64,000 nt of DNA from Rhizobium leguminosarum (GTDB lineage: Bacteria; Pseudomonadota; Alphaproteobacteria; Rhizobiales; Rhizobiaceae). The stretch covers positions 1,426,001 through 1,490,000 of the forward strand of contig NZ_MZMU01000003.1 in assembly GCF_004123835.1 (NCBI RefSeq), written 5' to 3'. Each line of letters begins with the position of its first letter. Positions within the stretch are counted from its first letter, which is position 1. This document shows, piece by piece, positions 27,818 to 36,802 of this stretch. The translations under genes and the position numbers were made by a program. Under the pieces are notes generated by a model. That model saw nothing but the letters and a program-made list of their open reading frames with translations. It ran no database searches and had not been told where the DNA came from.

Positions 27818-28594
27818 TCAGTCGTGGGTGCTCTCGGGCATGGATGAGGGATCGAAGCGTTCCCAGCCGCGCGGGGTCAGATGCTCCTGCGGCTGATAGC
27901 GCGTCTTGTAGTCCATTTTCCGCGACCCTTGAACCCAGTAGCCGAGGTAGACATGCGGCAGTCCCAGCGCTTTTGTGCGCCTGACATGGTCGAGAATCAT
28001 GAAGGTGCCGAGCGAACGCCGCTCAAGCGCCGGATTGAAATAGGAATAAACCATCGACAGCCCGTCGCTCATCGTGTCGGTGAGGGCGGCGGCAAGCAGC
28101 TCGCCCTTCGGACGCTGCTCCAGTCCCGAGCCTTCCTCACGCCGGCGGTATTCGATGATTCTCGTATTCACATGCGTGTCTTCCACCATGATGGCATAGT
28201 CGAGCACGGTCATGTCGGACATGCCGCCCTGCTGGTGGCGAAAATCGAGATAGCGTCGGAAGAGCGAATATTGCTCGCTGGAAGGCTGGGCTGCGAATTC
28301 GGTGGCGATGACGTCGGAATTGGCGGCAAGCACCCGTTTCATCGATTTCGTCGGCTCGAATTCCTGGGCGAGAATTCGCACGGAAACGCAGGCGCGACAG
28401 GATTCGCAGGCCGGGCGATAAGCGATGTTCTGCGAGCGGCGGAAACCACCCTGCGTCAGGATGTCGTTCATCTCGGCGGCGCGCGGGCCGACCAGATGGG
28501 TGAACACCTTGCGCTCCATCTCATGCGGCAGGTACGGACACGCAGCCGGGGCCGTCAGATAAAACTGCGGGGATGGCGTCGTCTGCGTATTCAT
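27818..28594 (-). CDS. bpt: Aspartate/glutamate leucyltransferase (Bpt)
   Basis: 258 residues from the ATG at 28594 ([20 protein letters not shown]), with AAGGAAA upstream; an earlier ATG at 28642 is less likely. Bpt transfers leucine from Leu-tRNA to N-terminal Asp or Glu of proteins, marking them for ClpS-ClpAP. The N-terminal ATE domain has the conserved Cys cluster in [16 protein letters not shown], and the C-terminal GNAT-like part has [20 protein letters not shown] and [15 protein letters not shown]. Eukaryotic-like Ate1 homologues of this length in proteobacteria are of the Bpt class. Confidence 0.94.
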   Translation of the reverse strand: MNTQTTPSPQFYLTAPAACPYLPHEMERKVFTHLVGPRAAEMNDILTQGGFRRSQNIAYRPACESCRACVSVRILAQEFEPTKSMKRVLAANSDVIATEFAAQPSSEQYSLFRRYLDFRHQQGGMSDMTVLDYAIMVEDTHVNTRIIEYRRREEGSGLEQRPKGELLAAALTDTMSDGLSMVYSYFNPALERRSLGTFMILDHVRRTKALGLPHVYLGYWVQGSRKMDYKTRYQPQEHLTPRGWERFDPSSMPESTHD

Positions 28595-28742
28595 TTGTCG
28601 CGGAAATTTCCTTGTCGAGACCGTGCCGTTTCCTGACAGCATGACCTAAGAATAAAAAACGTCAACAGCGGGGCGCTCTTCGCCCTTCATATCAGTCTTC
28701 TAATTTTAGATATGGAGCGCCGGCGCTCGTCGGCAAAGAGAA

Positions 28743-28768
28743 GGCGGAGACTTTATTTCGTCTCCGCC
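28743..28768 (-). terminator. Hairpin after the RDD gene
   Basis: GGCGGAGAC and GTCTCCGCC around an 8-base loop, about 30 bases beyond the RDD stop on the minus strand and followed there by TTCTCTTT. Confidence 0.6.
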
Positions 28769-28799
28769 CGGGATTGCAGTTAGGGTTTCAGCCAAAGTC

Positions 28800-29258
28800 T
28801 CAGGCCGTGCGCACCGTCGCCGTGCCCACCAGCAGGTCGTGAACGAGACGGCTGCGTTCGATGAACAGGCCGGCAAGCAGGATGAGCGGCGTCAGCACCG
28901 AGTTGAGGATCCAGAACAGCGCCAGATGCACGATCGCTGTCATGAAATCCATCGGCCGTCCGTCGACGCGCACGATTGCGATCCCCATCGCGCGCATGCC
29001 GAGCGAGGCCTGGCTCGGTCCGCCCACCGTCAGGCCGAAGTAAATGCCGGCGACGATGACGAAGAGGGCAGGGTAGAGAAAGAAGCCGAGCCCCAACGTG
29101 ACGATCGACAGGAAGAACAGCACAATCGCTGCGGGAATGCAGAGCAGCGCCACGATGACGTAGTCGAGAATGAAGGCGAAGACCCGGCGGCTCAACACGC
29201 CGCTATAGGCGCGCCAGTCCTCCGGTGCGGCATAAAGCGGATTGGGGTTGTAGCTCAT
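28800..29258 (-). CDS. RDD family membrane protein
   Basis: 152 residues from the ATG at 29258, with AGGAGA 6 bases upstream. Hydrophobic segments at ~27-50, 55-78 and ~110-135 and the Arg/Asp signature residues (SRRVFAFILDYVIVALL; SLGMRAMGIAIVRVDGRP; LVHDLLVGTATV) define the RDD family. Function is generally unknown; some members take part in ion or osmolyte handling. It lies downstream of hemB, 101 bases after its stop. Confidence 0.88.
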   Translation of the reverse strand: MSYNPNPLYAAPEDWRAYSGVLSRRVFAFILDYVIVALLCIPAAIVLFFLSIVTLGLGFFLYPALFVIVAGIYFGLTVGGPSQASLGMRAMGIAIVRVDGRPMDFMTAIVHLALFWILNSVLTPLILLAGLFIERSRLVHDLLVGTATVRTA

Positions 29259-29359
29259 CTCAATCTCCTGCGGAAAAACGATGCCGCTGATATGGTATCG
29301 GCAGGGCAAAATGCAATATTTGCCCTAGATTCGGATGATTTTGGGCCGGTTCGGCCCAA

Positions 29360-30373
29360 TCACCGCTTTGCGAGAATTTTTGCCACTTCGACCGCGAAAT
29401 AGGTGAGGACACCGTCGCATCCCGCCCGCTTGAACGACAGCAGCGTTTCGAGCATCGCCCGCTCGCCGTCGATCCAGCCATTCATCGCCGCCGCCTTGAT
29501 CTGCGTATATTCGCCTGAAACCTGGTAGGCGAAGGTCGGCAACCCAAAGGCCTCCTTCATCCGCCAGCAGATATCGAGATAGGGCAGGCCGGGCTTGACC
29601 ATCAGCATGTCGGCGCCTTCCTCGACGTCGAGGGCCGCGTCGCGGATCGCCTCGGTGCCGTTGGCGGGGTCGATATAATAGGTCTTCTTGTCGCCTTTCA
29701 GCAGCCCCCCAGTCGAGATCGCCTCGCGATAGGGACCGTAGAAGGCGGAGGCAAACTTCGTCGCATAGCTCATGATGCCGACGCTCTGGTGGCCGGCTGC
29801 ATCCAGCGCCATGCGGATCGCGCCGATGCGTCCGTCCATCATCTCCGACGGCGCGATGATATCGGCGCCCGCATCCGCCTGCATCACGGCGGCGCGCGCC
29901 ACCTGGTCGACCGTCTCGTCGTTGACGATCTCGCCGCCTCTGAGGATGCCGTCATGGCCGTGGCTGGTGAAAGGATCGAGCGCGACGTCGGTGATGATGC
30001 CGATATTAGGCACCGCCTTCTTGATCGCCGCCGTCGCCTGATTGATCAGGTTGTTGGCTTCGAGGCTGTTCGAGCCGGTCTCGTCGCGCAGTTCCATCTC
30101 GATATTCGGAAAGGTGGCGAGTGCGGGAATGCCGAGGCCCGCCGCTTCGCGCGCGGCTTCGACGGCCTTATCGATGCTCATCCGGTTGACGCCGGGCATG
30201 GCCGGGATCGGATCGACGATGCCCGAACCCGGCACGATGAAGATCGGCCAGATCAGGTCGTCGACCGTCAGCCGGTTCTCCTGCACCAGCCGGCGTGTCC
30301 AATCCGCCTTTCGGTTGCGCCGCATGCGGCGATGGCCGGTGATGTCGTCGACGAGATGAGTCCTGTCCTGCAT
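29360..30373 (-). CDS. hemB: Delta-aminolevulinic acid dehydratase (porphobilinogen synthase)
   Basis: 337 residues. HemB condenses two 5-aminolevulinate molecules into porphobilinogen. The Schiff-base lysines are in YATKFASAFYGP (Lys206) and MLMVKPGLPYLD. The segment DVALDPFTSHGHDG has Asp/Ala where zinc-dependent enzymes have three cysteines, so this is the Mg-dependent type known from Bradyrhizobium and other alphaproteobacteria. The N-terminal arm RMRRNRKADWTRRLVQEN is present. It precedes the RDD gene and is divergent from the DUF6163-like gene. Confidence 0.97.
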   Translation of the reverse strand: MQDRTHLVDDITGHRRMRRNRKADWTRRLVQENRLTVDDLIWPIFIVPGSGIVDPIPAMPGVNRMSIDKAVEAAREAAGLGIPALATFPNIEMELRDETGSNSLEANNLINQATAAIKKAVPNIGIITDVALDPFTSHGHDGILRGGEIVNDETVDQVARAAVMQADAGADIIAPSEMMDGRIGAIRMALDAAGHQSVGIMSYATKFASAFYGPYREAISTGGLLKGDKKTYYIDPANGTEAIRDAALDVEEGADMLMVKPGLPYLDICWRMKEAFGLPTFAYQVSGEYTQIKAAAMNGWIDGERAMLETLLSFKRAGCDGVLTYFAVEVAKILAKR

Positions 30374-30471
30374 GATATCTGTCCCTGGCCCATTCCATTT
30401 ATCGGAGCGCTCATTATCATGGCGCCTGGAAAATCCAAACCGGACGATTGGCCGCGGCGGAAGAACCTCTG

Positions 30472-30577
30472 GCGCATGATGCCGATAATCGGAATCGATT
30501 TTTCGGGGGTATGCGCAAACTCAAAGTGATAAAGCGTTCTCCAGCGCGTCTTGTCAGACACGCAGCGTTCTTTATGA
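30472..30577 (+). repeat. RIME-like palindromic repeat, copy E
   Basis: Plus orientation. It starts GCGCAT and reaches ATGCGC at the end of the first arm, with GATAATCGGAATCGATTTTT as the inner palindrome. The second half (CAGCGCGTCTTGTCAGACACG) is a weaker hairpin. The open frame from ATG at 30511 (MRKLKVIKRSP) runs in frame into the following membrane-protein gene. Confidence 0.7.
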
Positions 30578-30606
30578 AGATGCAACCCCAAACCGATGTC
30601 TGCGCT

Positions 30607-31044
30607 ATGGAAACCGAATCCCCGACGATACCGAAACGCACACTGGCGGATATCCTCTTCATTCTCTTCCTGAGACTGGTTGCCTTATCCTGCTTCTGGT
30701 TCGGCCTGCAATATTGGGCGATGCTCGTCGGCTATTCGCTGGTCGGCGCCGGCCGCTTCGATCTTTTGAGCCTGCCATGGAAAGTGGCGAGCACCAGCCT
30801 CGCCGTGCTCTTCCCCGTCGCCTCCCTCGGCCTCTGGCTGACCGTCTCCTGGGGGCCGGTCATCTGGGTGCTGGCCGCTGGCGGACAAATCCTCATGTAT
30901 GGCCTGCTGCCGGATATTTTCGGCCCCAATCAGCTGATCATCCTGCTGCATGTCATCGTCGCCGCGGTCTACTTGATTTTCCGCCTGCTGCTCTGGCTGG
31001 AAAAGCGCCGGCATCGCCGCCAGGTAAGTGTTGATTTACCCTGA
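30607..31044 (+). CDS. Small membrane protein (DUF6163-like), unknown function
   Basis: 145 residues from the ATG at 30607; starts at 30574 and 30580 and even inside the upstream repeat are in frame, and no ribosome-binding site decides between them. Four hydrophobic helices are visible (LADILFILFLRLVALSCFWF; a short one near YSLV; STSLAVLFPVASLGLWLTV; LIILLHVIVAAVYLIFRLLL) with a basic C-terminal tail. It sits immediately upstream of the ldtR/L,D-transpeptidase pair, in the same direction, which hints at an envelope role. The DUF label is from recollection of family appearance, not a search. Confidence 0.72.
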   Translation: METESPTIPKRTLADILFILFLRLVALSCFWFGLQYWAMLVGYSLVGAGRFDLLSLPWKVASTSLAVLFPVASLGLWLTVSWGPVIWVLAAGGQILMYGLLPDIFGPNQLIILLHVIVAAVYLIFRLLLWLEKRRHRRQVSVDLP

Positions 31045-31172
31045 GACAACGTGGAGTTACCGGTAAGGCTCCGTTAAGCCTGCGGTTTAAGTCGAATTTT
31101 ATATGTATTCGATAGGGTCTCACTCAAGGCGGGAAGAAAACACACCGCTAAACAAACAGTGAGGCAGTTAAC

Positions 31173-31688
31173 ATGAACACGAAAATCAAGCCGCAGGCGG
31201 TATCGACCTTCCGTGACCAGCAGGACCACGACATCCGTGATCTTTACATGGAATCCCTTCATCTCGTTGAACGTCTGCACCGTCGTCTTCTCGACGTCAT
31301 CAAGGACGAATTCGACCGTCAGGGTCGCAGCGATGTCAACGCCATCCAGGCGCTGCTCCTTTTCAACATCGGCAATTCCGAGCTGACCGCCGGCGAGCTG
31401 CGCTCGCGTGGCTACTATCTCGGCTCCAACGTTTCCTACAACGTCAAGAAGCTGGTCGATCTCGGCTTCATCAACCACCAGCGCTCGCGCATCGACCGCC
31501 GCTCGGTCCGCATCAGCCTGACCGAGACCGGCCAGGACATCGCCGAAACGGTGGCCAAGCTCTACGAACGCCACATCGCCTCGATCGACAAGGTCGGCGG
31601 CATCGGCACCGACGAGTTCACGCAGATGAACAAACTGCTGCAGCGTCTGGACCGTTTCTGGAACGACCAGATCTTGTATCGCCTCTGA
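31173..31688 (+). CDS. ldtR: LdtR, MarR-family regulator of the L,D-transpeptidase
   Basis: 171 residues. The winged helix has NSELTAGELRSRGYYLGSNV (recognition helix region) and the wing DLGFINHQRSRIDRRSVRIS. MarR-family proteins with this sequence next to a YkuD transpeptidase correspond to LdtR, described in Liberibacter asiaticus and Sinorhizobium as an activator of the downstream ldtP gene and of stress tolerance, with activity blocked by small aromatic ligands. The long helical N terminus (residues 1-50) suits dimerisation. A terminator follows, so ldtP has its own promoter. Confidence 0.9.
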   Translation: MNTKIKPQAVSTFRDQQDHDIRDLYMESLHLVERLHRRLLDVIKDEFDRQGRSDVNAIQALLLFNIGNSELTAGELRSRGYYLGSNVSYNVKKLVDLGFINHQRSRIDRRSVRISLTETGQDIAETVAKLYERHIASIDKVGGIGTDEFTQMNKLLQRLDRFWNDQILYRL

Positions 31689-31716
31689 GACCCCTGACCT
31701 CCTTCCAGGGTTGACC

Positions 31717-31748
31717 AAAACCGGATGCGTCCCTGCGCGTCCGGTTTT
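31717..31748 (+). terminator. Rho-independent terminator after ldtR
   Basis: AAAACCGGA and TCCGGTTTT flank a 14-base loop that can pair further (GCG/CGC), 28 bases after the ldtR stop. Confidence 0.8.
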
Positions 31749-32132
31749 GCCGTTTGTTCTCGCGTGGCATCTTTGCAACGCAGGGCGGGTCAAGCGTTCT
31801 CGCGTGTATTCAAGCCGTTTTTTAGCCGTTATTAACCGGCACGCTTTACCCCGTCATATGGTTCGTTGCGTCCTGTTTCCGGCAGTCGGCAAGTCCGTCT
31901 TCCGGCCGGCAACACGAATTGGCCATATTGGTGTGGCAGCGGAAGGCTTAACAACCGGCGCTTTCAATAGACCGATCAGGATGTTCAGGCTGCCGCGTCG
32001 CAATCTTGTGATGGGGCAAGCGGAATTTTTCGGTGCGCCGGAACAACGAATGGACTGGGATCTGCGTTAAAGCGCAGTGATATCGCAAAAGGCCGCAGAT
32101 TCTCTTTATAGCGGCATTCAGTGGTTGGGACT
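31749..32132. other. Non-coding region between ldtR and the L,D-transpeptidase gene
   Basis: This gap of nearly 400 bases has no convincing gene. It must hold the promoter of the transpeptidase gene and probably the LdtR binding site; AT-rich stretches lie at about 31800-31860 (TTTTTAGCCGTTATTAACC) and TTCTCTTTATAGCG just before the start. I could not fix an operator. Confidence 0.5.
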
Positions 32133-33434
32133 ATGTCGAAGAAAAACGGAATTGAAGCTCTCTCGCGCCGCGCCTTCCTTGCGTCTGCGGCAACGGTTGG
32201 CGCCGGCGCGCTTGCCGCGCCGGCATTCGCGCAATCGGCGCTCGATACGCTGATCAATGCGCCGCGCCGCGGCAACTGGGACGACCAGTTCGACGCCAAG
32301 GCGGCGTCGCGCACGGCAACCGCCATGGTTTCCAACACGCCGATCCTCGGGCCTCAATCGGTCGCAAGCGCCCAGCAGGCAATTATGCAGTATCAGCAGA
32401 TCGCCGCAGCCGGCGGCTGGCCTGAGGTCAATCCCGGTGACCAGCGCCTGCAGCTCGGCGTCAGCTCTCCCGCCGTCCAGGCGCTGCGCCAGCGCCTTGC
32501 GATCACCGGCGATCTGCCGCGCGAGGCCGGCCTGTCCAACGCCTTCGATTCCTATGTCGACGGCGCCGTCAAGCGCTTCCAGGCGCGTCACGGCCTGCCG
32601 GCCGACGGCGTTCTCGGCGAATTCACGCTGAAGGCGATGAACATCCCCGCCGATGTCCGCCTGCAGCAGCTGAACACCAATGTCGTCCGTTTGCAGACCT
32701 TCCCTGAAGATTTGGGCCGCCGTCACTTGATGGTCAACATCCCGGCCGCCTATGTCGAGGCTGTTGAAGACGGCAGTGTCGCGACGCGCCACACCGCGGT
32801 TGTCGGCCGCTTGAGTCGCCCGACGCATCTCGTCAACTCGAAGATTTACGAGGTCATCCTCAATCCTTATTGGACTGCGCCGCGCTCGATCGTCGAGAAG
32901 GACATCATGCCGCTGATGCGCAAGGATCCGACCTATCTCGAAAAGAATGCCATTCGTCTGCTGGACGGCAAGGGCAATGAAGTCGCCCCCGAGACCATCG
33001 ACTGGAACGGCGAGGCGCCGAACCTGATGTTCCGTCAGGACCCCGGCAAGACCAATGCCATGGCGTCGACGAAGATCAACTTCTACAACAAGAACGGCGA
33101 GTATATGCACGACACGCCGCAGCAGGGCCTGTTCAACAAGCTCATGCGCTTTGAATCGTCGGGCTGCGTCCGCGTTCAGAACGTGCGCGACCTGACGAAC
33201 TGGCTGCTGCGCGAAACCCCCGGCTGGAACCGCCAGCAGATGGAGCAGGTGATCGCAACCGGCGTCAACACGCCGATCAAACTCGCTGCGGAAGTTCCGG
33301 TTTACTTCGTCTATATCTCTGCCTGGGGCATGCCCGACGGCATCGTCCAGTTCCGCGACGACATCTATCAGATGGACGGCAATGCCGAGCTGGCGCTCGA
33401 CACCACGGCTGGCATGGAACAGCCGGTTCAGTAA
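32133..33434 (+). CDS. ldtP: L,D-transpeptidase with peptidoglycan-binding domain (LdtP-like)
   Basis: 433 residues from the ATG at 32133; a GTG at 32121 is in frame. The N terminus LSRRAFLASAATVGAGALAA is a Tat-like signal peptide ending at AFAQ. A peptidoglycan-binding helical domain follows (SSPAVQALRQRLAITGDLP...DGVLGEFTLKAMN), then a YkuD catalytic domain with the nucleophile in SSGCVRVQ (Cys345) and the upstream His region. L,D-transpeptidases make 3-3 peptidoglycan crosslinks or attach proteins to the wall in the periplasm. Its position after ldtR matches the known regulator-target pair. A strong terminator follows. Confidence 0.92.
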   Translation: MSKKNGIEALSRRAFLASAATVGAGALAAPAFAQSALDTLINAPRRGNWDDQFDAKAASRTATAMVSNTPILGPQSVASAQQAIMQYQQIAAAGGWPEVNPGDQRLQLGVSSPAVQALRQRLAITGDLPREAGLSNAFDSYVDGAVKRFQARHGLPADGVLGEFTLKAMNIPADVRLQQLNTNVVRLQTFPEDLGRRHLMVNIPAAYVEAVEDGSVATRHTAVVGRLSRPTHLVNSKIYEVILNPYWTAPRSIVEKDIMPLMRKDPTYLEKNAIRLLDGKGNEVAPETIDWNGEAPNLMFRQDPGKTNAMASTKINFYNKNGEYMHDTPQQGLFNKLMRFESSGCVRVQNVRDLTNWLLRETPGWNRQQMEQVIATGVNTPIKLAAEVPVYFVYISAWGMPDGIVQFRDDIYQMDGNAELALDTTAGMEQPVQ

Positions 33435-33461
33435 TAAGCGGCGACCTCTGCACCGTGATTG

Positions 33462-33490
33462 AAAACCGCGCTTTTCCGGCGCGGTTTTTT
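33462..33490 (+). terminator. Rho-independent terminator after the L,D-transpeptidase gene
   Basis: AAAACCGCGC, loop TTTTCCG, GCGCGGTTTTTT: a 10-bp stem with a T tail, 27 bases after the stop. Confidence 0.9.
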
Positions 33491-33652
33491 ATGTCCGGAG
33501 AGGCACTCCCTGGTATGGGCGCCAGGCTTCGGCGTCGTACGACCGCAAAAGAGCGGGCGCGCGCGCTTTGCTCAGCAAATGTCGTTCTCCGTATTGCCCT
33601 CGCCACGGGGGAAGGCTAATACCTCAGCGCATTCCAGTTGAGGAGCCCGCCC

Positions 33653-34951
33653 ATGACCAATGCTTCCACCGAATCCTTCTTCAATCGCTCGCTTGCGGAC
33701 GTCGATCCGGACATTTTCGGCGCGATCGGAAAGGAACTCGGTCGCCAACGGCACGAGATCGAACTGATCGCTTCTGAGAACATCGTCTCCCGCGCCGTGC
33801 TGGAAGCCCAGGGCTCCATCATGACCAACAAATATGCCGAGGGTTATCCCGGCAAGCGTTATTACGGCGGCTGCCAGTTCGTCGATATTGCCGAGGAACT
33901 GGCGATCGAGCGCGCCAAGAAGCTGTTCGGCGTCAATTTCGCCAACGTCCAGCCGAATTCCGGTTCGCAGATGAACCAAGCCGTGTTCCTGGCGCTGCTG
34001 CAGCCCGGCGATACCTTCATGGGGCTCGACCTGAATTCGGGCGGCCACCTCACGCATGGTTCGCCGGTCAACATGTCCGGCAAGTGGTTCAACGTCGTCT
34101 CCTACGGCGTGCGCGAAGGTGACAACCTGCTCGACATGGATGAAGTCGCCCGCAAGGCCGAGGAAACCAAGCCGAAGCTCATCATCGCCGGCGGCACTGC
34201 CTATTCCCGTATCTGGGACTGGAAGCGCTTCCGCGAGATCGCCGACTCGGTTGGCGCCTACCTCATGGTCGACATGGCCCATATTGCCGGCCTTGTCGCC
34301 GGTGGCGTTCATCCGTCGCCGTTCCCGCATTGCCATGTCGCGACGACGACGACCCACAAGTCGTTGCGTGGCCCGCGCGGCGGCGTCATCCTCACCAATG
34401 ACGAGGATCTGGCGAAGAAGTTCAATTCGGCTGTCTTCCCTGGTCTGCAGGGTGGCCCGCTGATGCACATCATCGCCGCCAAGGCCGTTGCCTTCGGCGA
34501 GGCGCTGCAGCCGGAATTCAAGGACTATGCGGCCCAGGTGGTCAAGAACGCCAAGGCTCTTGCCGAAACGCTGATATCGGGCGGCCTCGCCGTCGTCTCC
34601 GGCGGCACCGACAACCACCTGATGCTGGTCGACCTGCGCAAGAAGAATGCCACCGGCAAGCGCGCCGAGGCAGCGCTTGGCCGCGCCTACGTCACCTGCA
34701 ACAAGAACGGCATCCCCTTCGATCCGGAAAAGCCTTTCGTCACCTCGGGTGTGCGCCTCGGCGCACCGGCCGGCACGACCCGCGGCTTCAAGGAAGCGGA
34801 ATTCCGCGAGATCGGCAATCTTATCGTTGAGGTCCTCGACGGTCTGAAGGTCGCCAATTCCGATGAAGGCAACGCCGCAGTCGAAGCCGCCGTGCGCGGC
34901 AAGGTGGTCAGCCTCACCGACCGCTTCCCCATGTACGGCTACATGGGATAA
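33653..34951 (+). CDS. glyA: Serine hydroxymethyltransferase
   Basis: 432 residues from the ATG at 33653 ([20 protein letters not shown]), with GAGGAG upstream. GlyA interconverts serine and glycine with tetrahydrofolate and is the main source of one-carbon units. The PLP lysine is in [14 protein letters not shown] (Lys236); [20 protein letters not shown] and [20 protein letters not shown] are also diagnostic. It heads a run glyA-nrdR-ribD-ribE with gaps of 9, 3 and -1 bases, the standard alphaproteobacterial arrangement. Confidence 0.97.
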   Translation: MTNASTESFFNRSLADVDPDIFGAIGKELGRQRHEIELIASENIVSRAVLEAQGSIMTNKYAEGYPGKRYYGGCQFVDIAEELAIERAKKLFGVNFANVQPNSGSQMNQAVFLALLQPGDTFMGLDLNSGGHLTHGSPVNMSGKWFNVVSYGVREGDNLLDMDEVARKAEETKPKLIIAGGTAYSRIWDWKRFREIADSVGAYLMVDMAHIAGLVAGGVHPSPFPHCHVATTTTHKSLRGPRGGVILTNDEDLAKKFNSAVFPGLQGGPLMHIIAAKAVAFGEALQPEFKDYAAQVVKNAKALAETLISGGLAVVSGGTDNHLMLVDLRKKNATGKRAEAALGRAYVTCNKNGIPFDPEKPFVTSGVRLGAPAGTTRGFKEAEFREIGNLIVEVLDGLKVANSDEGNAAVEAAVRGKVVSLTDRFPMYGYMG

Positions 34952-34960
34952 GGAGTAGGG

Positions 34961-35437
34961 ATGCGCTGCCCCTATTGCGGTTCGGAAGATACTCAGGTCA
35001 AGGATTCGCGCCCGGCGGAGGACAACACGTCCATCCGCCGGCGGCGCATCTGCCCGGATTGCGGCGGCCGCTTCACCACGTTCGAGCGTGTGCAACTGCG
35101 CGAGCTGATGGTCATCAAGAAGACCGGCCGCAAGGTGCCCTTCGACCGCGACAAGCTGGTGCGCTCCTTCGAGGTGGCGCTGCGCAAACGCCCGGTCGAG
35201 CGGGACCGCATCGAGCGCGCCGTCTCCGGCATCGTCCGCCGGCTTGAAAGCTCCGGCGAGACCGAGATCTCCTCCGAACAGATCGGCCTGCAGGTGCTGG
35301 AAGCCATGAAGAGCCTCGATGATGTCGGCTTCGTGCGCTACGCCTCGGTCTATCGGGATTTCTCGCTTGCCGAGGATTTCGAGAAGGTCATTTCCGAAAT
35401 CAACGCCAAGATCGCCCGCGACCCGCTGGACAGGTGA
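34961..35437 (+). CDS. nrdR: Transcriptional repressor NrdR
   Basis: 158 residues. The N-terminal zinc ribbon has Cys3, Cys6, Cys31 and Cys34 ([35 protein letters not shown]). The ATP-cone domain follows ([20 protein letters not shown]...). NrdR binds NrdR boxes upstream of ribonucleotide reductase genes and senses ATP/dATP. AAGGAG lies just before the ATG. Its place between glyA and ribD is conserved. Confidence 0.97.
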   Translation: MRCPYCGSEDTQVKDSRPAEDNTSIRRRRICPDCGGRFTTFERVQLRELMVIKKTGRKVPFDRDKLVRSFEVALRKRPVERDRIERAVSGIVRRLESSGETEISSEQIGLQVLEAMKSLDDVGFVRYASVYRDFSLAEDFEKVISEINAKIARDPLDR

Positions 35438-35440
35438 GCC

Positions 35441-36802
35441 ATGAGCATCACGCCGCATGACGAACGTTTCATGGCGGCTGCGATCCGCCTGTCGCGCTGG
35501 CATCTCGGCCGCACCGCCACCAACCCCTCCGTCGGCTGCCTGATCGTCAGGGACGGTGTCATCGTCGGCCGTGCGGTGACGGCGCTCAGTGGCCGCCCGC
35601 ATGCCGAGACGCAGGCGCTCGCTGAAGCCGGCGCGCTCGCCCGTGGCGCCACTGCCTATGTGACGCTCGAACCCTGCTCGCATCACGGCAAGACACCGCC
35701 CTGCGCCGAGGCACTGATCGCCTACGGCGTTGCCCGCGTCGTCATCAGCGTCACCGATCCCGATCCGCGGGTCTCCGGCCGCGGCATCGCCATGCTGCGC
35801 GAAGCCTGCATAGAGGTGGATGCCGGCGTGCTGGAGGCGGAGGGCCGGCACTCGCTTGCCCCCTATCTCACCCGCCAGACGAAGGACCGGCCCTATGTGA
35901 CTCTCAAACTTGCCGTTTCCGCCGATGGCATGATCGGCCGCGAGGGGGCAGGGCAGGTGGCGATAACAGGCCCGGAGGCCCGCGCCCAGGTGCAGGCGCT
36001 GCGTGCCGAAACCGATGCGATCCTGGTCGGCATAGGCACCGCGATTGCGGATGATCCGCTGCTGACGGTGCGGGTATCAGGTCTTGAATCGCAATCGCCG
36101 ATCCGCATCGTGCTTGATCCCTCGCTGGCATTGCCGCTGACCAGCAAGCTGGTCGAGACGGCGCGGGAAGTGCCGGTCATCGTGGTGGCGAGCGAGGAAG
36201 TGTCGTTGTTGGAGGCGGAAGGTTTACCCCCCTCTGACCTGCCGGGCATCTCTCCCACAAGTGGGGAGATCGGCAAGAGGCGCGATCCGAATTCTCAAGC
36301 TGGCTCGTCATCACCAGCGACGGCAGATCTAGGACGGGGAGCAAGCCCCCAGCTAATCTCCCCCCCTGTGGGGGGTGAGGCGCGTGCCGGCGAAGCCGGA
36401 GCGATCGATCCAGTGGATCAATCGCAGCGCCGAACGCCCGGCAGGGCAGAGGGGGGTAACGCACCCGCAGACGCCACCGACATGGACTCCCGCCGTGCCG
36501 CGCTAGAAGCCGCCGGCGTCGAGGTGCTCTACTGCAATCCCTATCATCCGGAAGTCCTGTTGCCGGCACTCGCGACGCGCGGTATTTCCTCGCTTCTGGT
36601 CGAGGGCGGTGCAAAGACGGCGCGGCTTTTCCTCGAGGCTGGCCTCGTCGACCGCATCCAGCTTTATCGGGCGCCTGTTGTCATCGGCGAGGGCGGTATT
36701 GAATCCCCGCTTGATGCAACCGACATACCATCGGGTTTTGCCCATACGGGCACGCTGATGTTCGGCGAAGATCGCCTGGACGAATACGAAAGAGGGTTTT
36801 GA
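35441..36802 (+). CDS. ribD: Riboflavin biosynthesis deaminase/reductase, carrying an in-frame repeat insertion
   Basis: 453 residues, against about 370 for usual RibD. The N-terminal deaminase domain has the zinc motifs HAETQALAEAG and LEPCSHHGKTPPCAEALI, and the C-terminal reductase domain has TLKLAVSADGMIG, then ISSLLVEGGAKTARLFLEAG. The enzyme makes 5-amino-6-ribitylamino-uracil phosphate in two steps. Residues ~262-340 are encoded by a 236-bp inverted-repeat element (see 36224-36459), rich in Gly, Pro and Ser and without stops. Removing them leaves about 374 residues, a normal RibD. The insertion lies between conserved strands of the reductase domain. Whether this domain still works is an open question; no second ribD is visible here. 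Confidence 0.93.
   Translation: MSITPHDERFMAAAIRLSRWHLGRTATNPSVGCLIVRDGVIVGRAVTALSGRPHAETQALAEAGALARGATAYVTLEPCSHHGKTPPCAEALIAYGVARVVISVTDPDPRVSGRGIAMLREACIEVDAGVLEAEGRHSLAPYLTRQTKDRPYVTLKLAVSADGMIGREGAGQVAITGPEARAQVQALRAETDAILVGIGTAIADDPLLTVRVSGLESQSPIRIVLDPSLALPLTSKLVETAREVPVIVVASEEVSLLEAEGLPPSDLPGISPTSGEIGKRRDPNSQAGSSSPATADLGRGASPQLISPPVGGEARAGEAGAIDPVDQSQRRTPGRAEGGNAPADATDMDSRRAALEAAGVEVLYCNPYHPEVLLPALATRGISSLLVEGGAKTARLFLEAGLVDRIQLYRAPVVIGEGGIESPLDATDIPSGFAHTGTLMFGEDRLDEYERGF
36224..36459. mobile_element. MITE-like inverted-repeat element inserted in ribD
   Basis: The ends 36224-36247 and 36436-36459 are inverted repeats matching at 23 of 24 positions (outer end TTACCCCCCTCTG, inner CCTGCCGGGC). 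Inside are two further palindromes: ATCTC-CC...GG-GGAGAT near 36249-36270 and CTCCCCCCCTGTGGGGGG at 36359-36376. It encodes no transposase. In the ribD frame it is open throughout. A target duplication is not evident. Similar CCCCTCTG...GGGGAGAT palindromes are widespread in Rhizobiales genomes. Confidence 0.85.

Noticed and set aside
31711-32070. Open frame of 119 codons between ldtR and the L,D-transpeptidase gene
   Set aside because: It begins inside the ldtR terminator, has no family features and no ribosome-binding site; treated as non-coding.
33572-35851. A 759-codon minus-strand open frame opposite glyA-nrdR-ribD
   Set aside because: It crosses three well-identified genes on the other strand and shows only composition-driven sequence.
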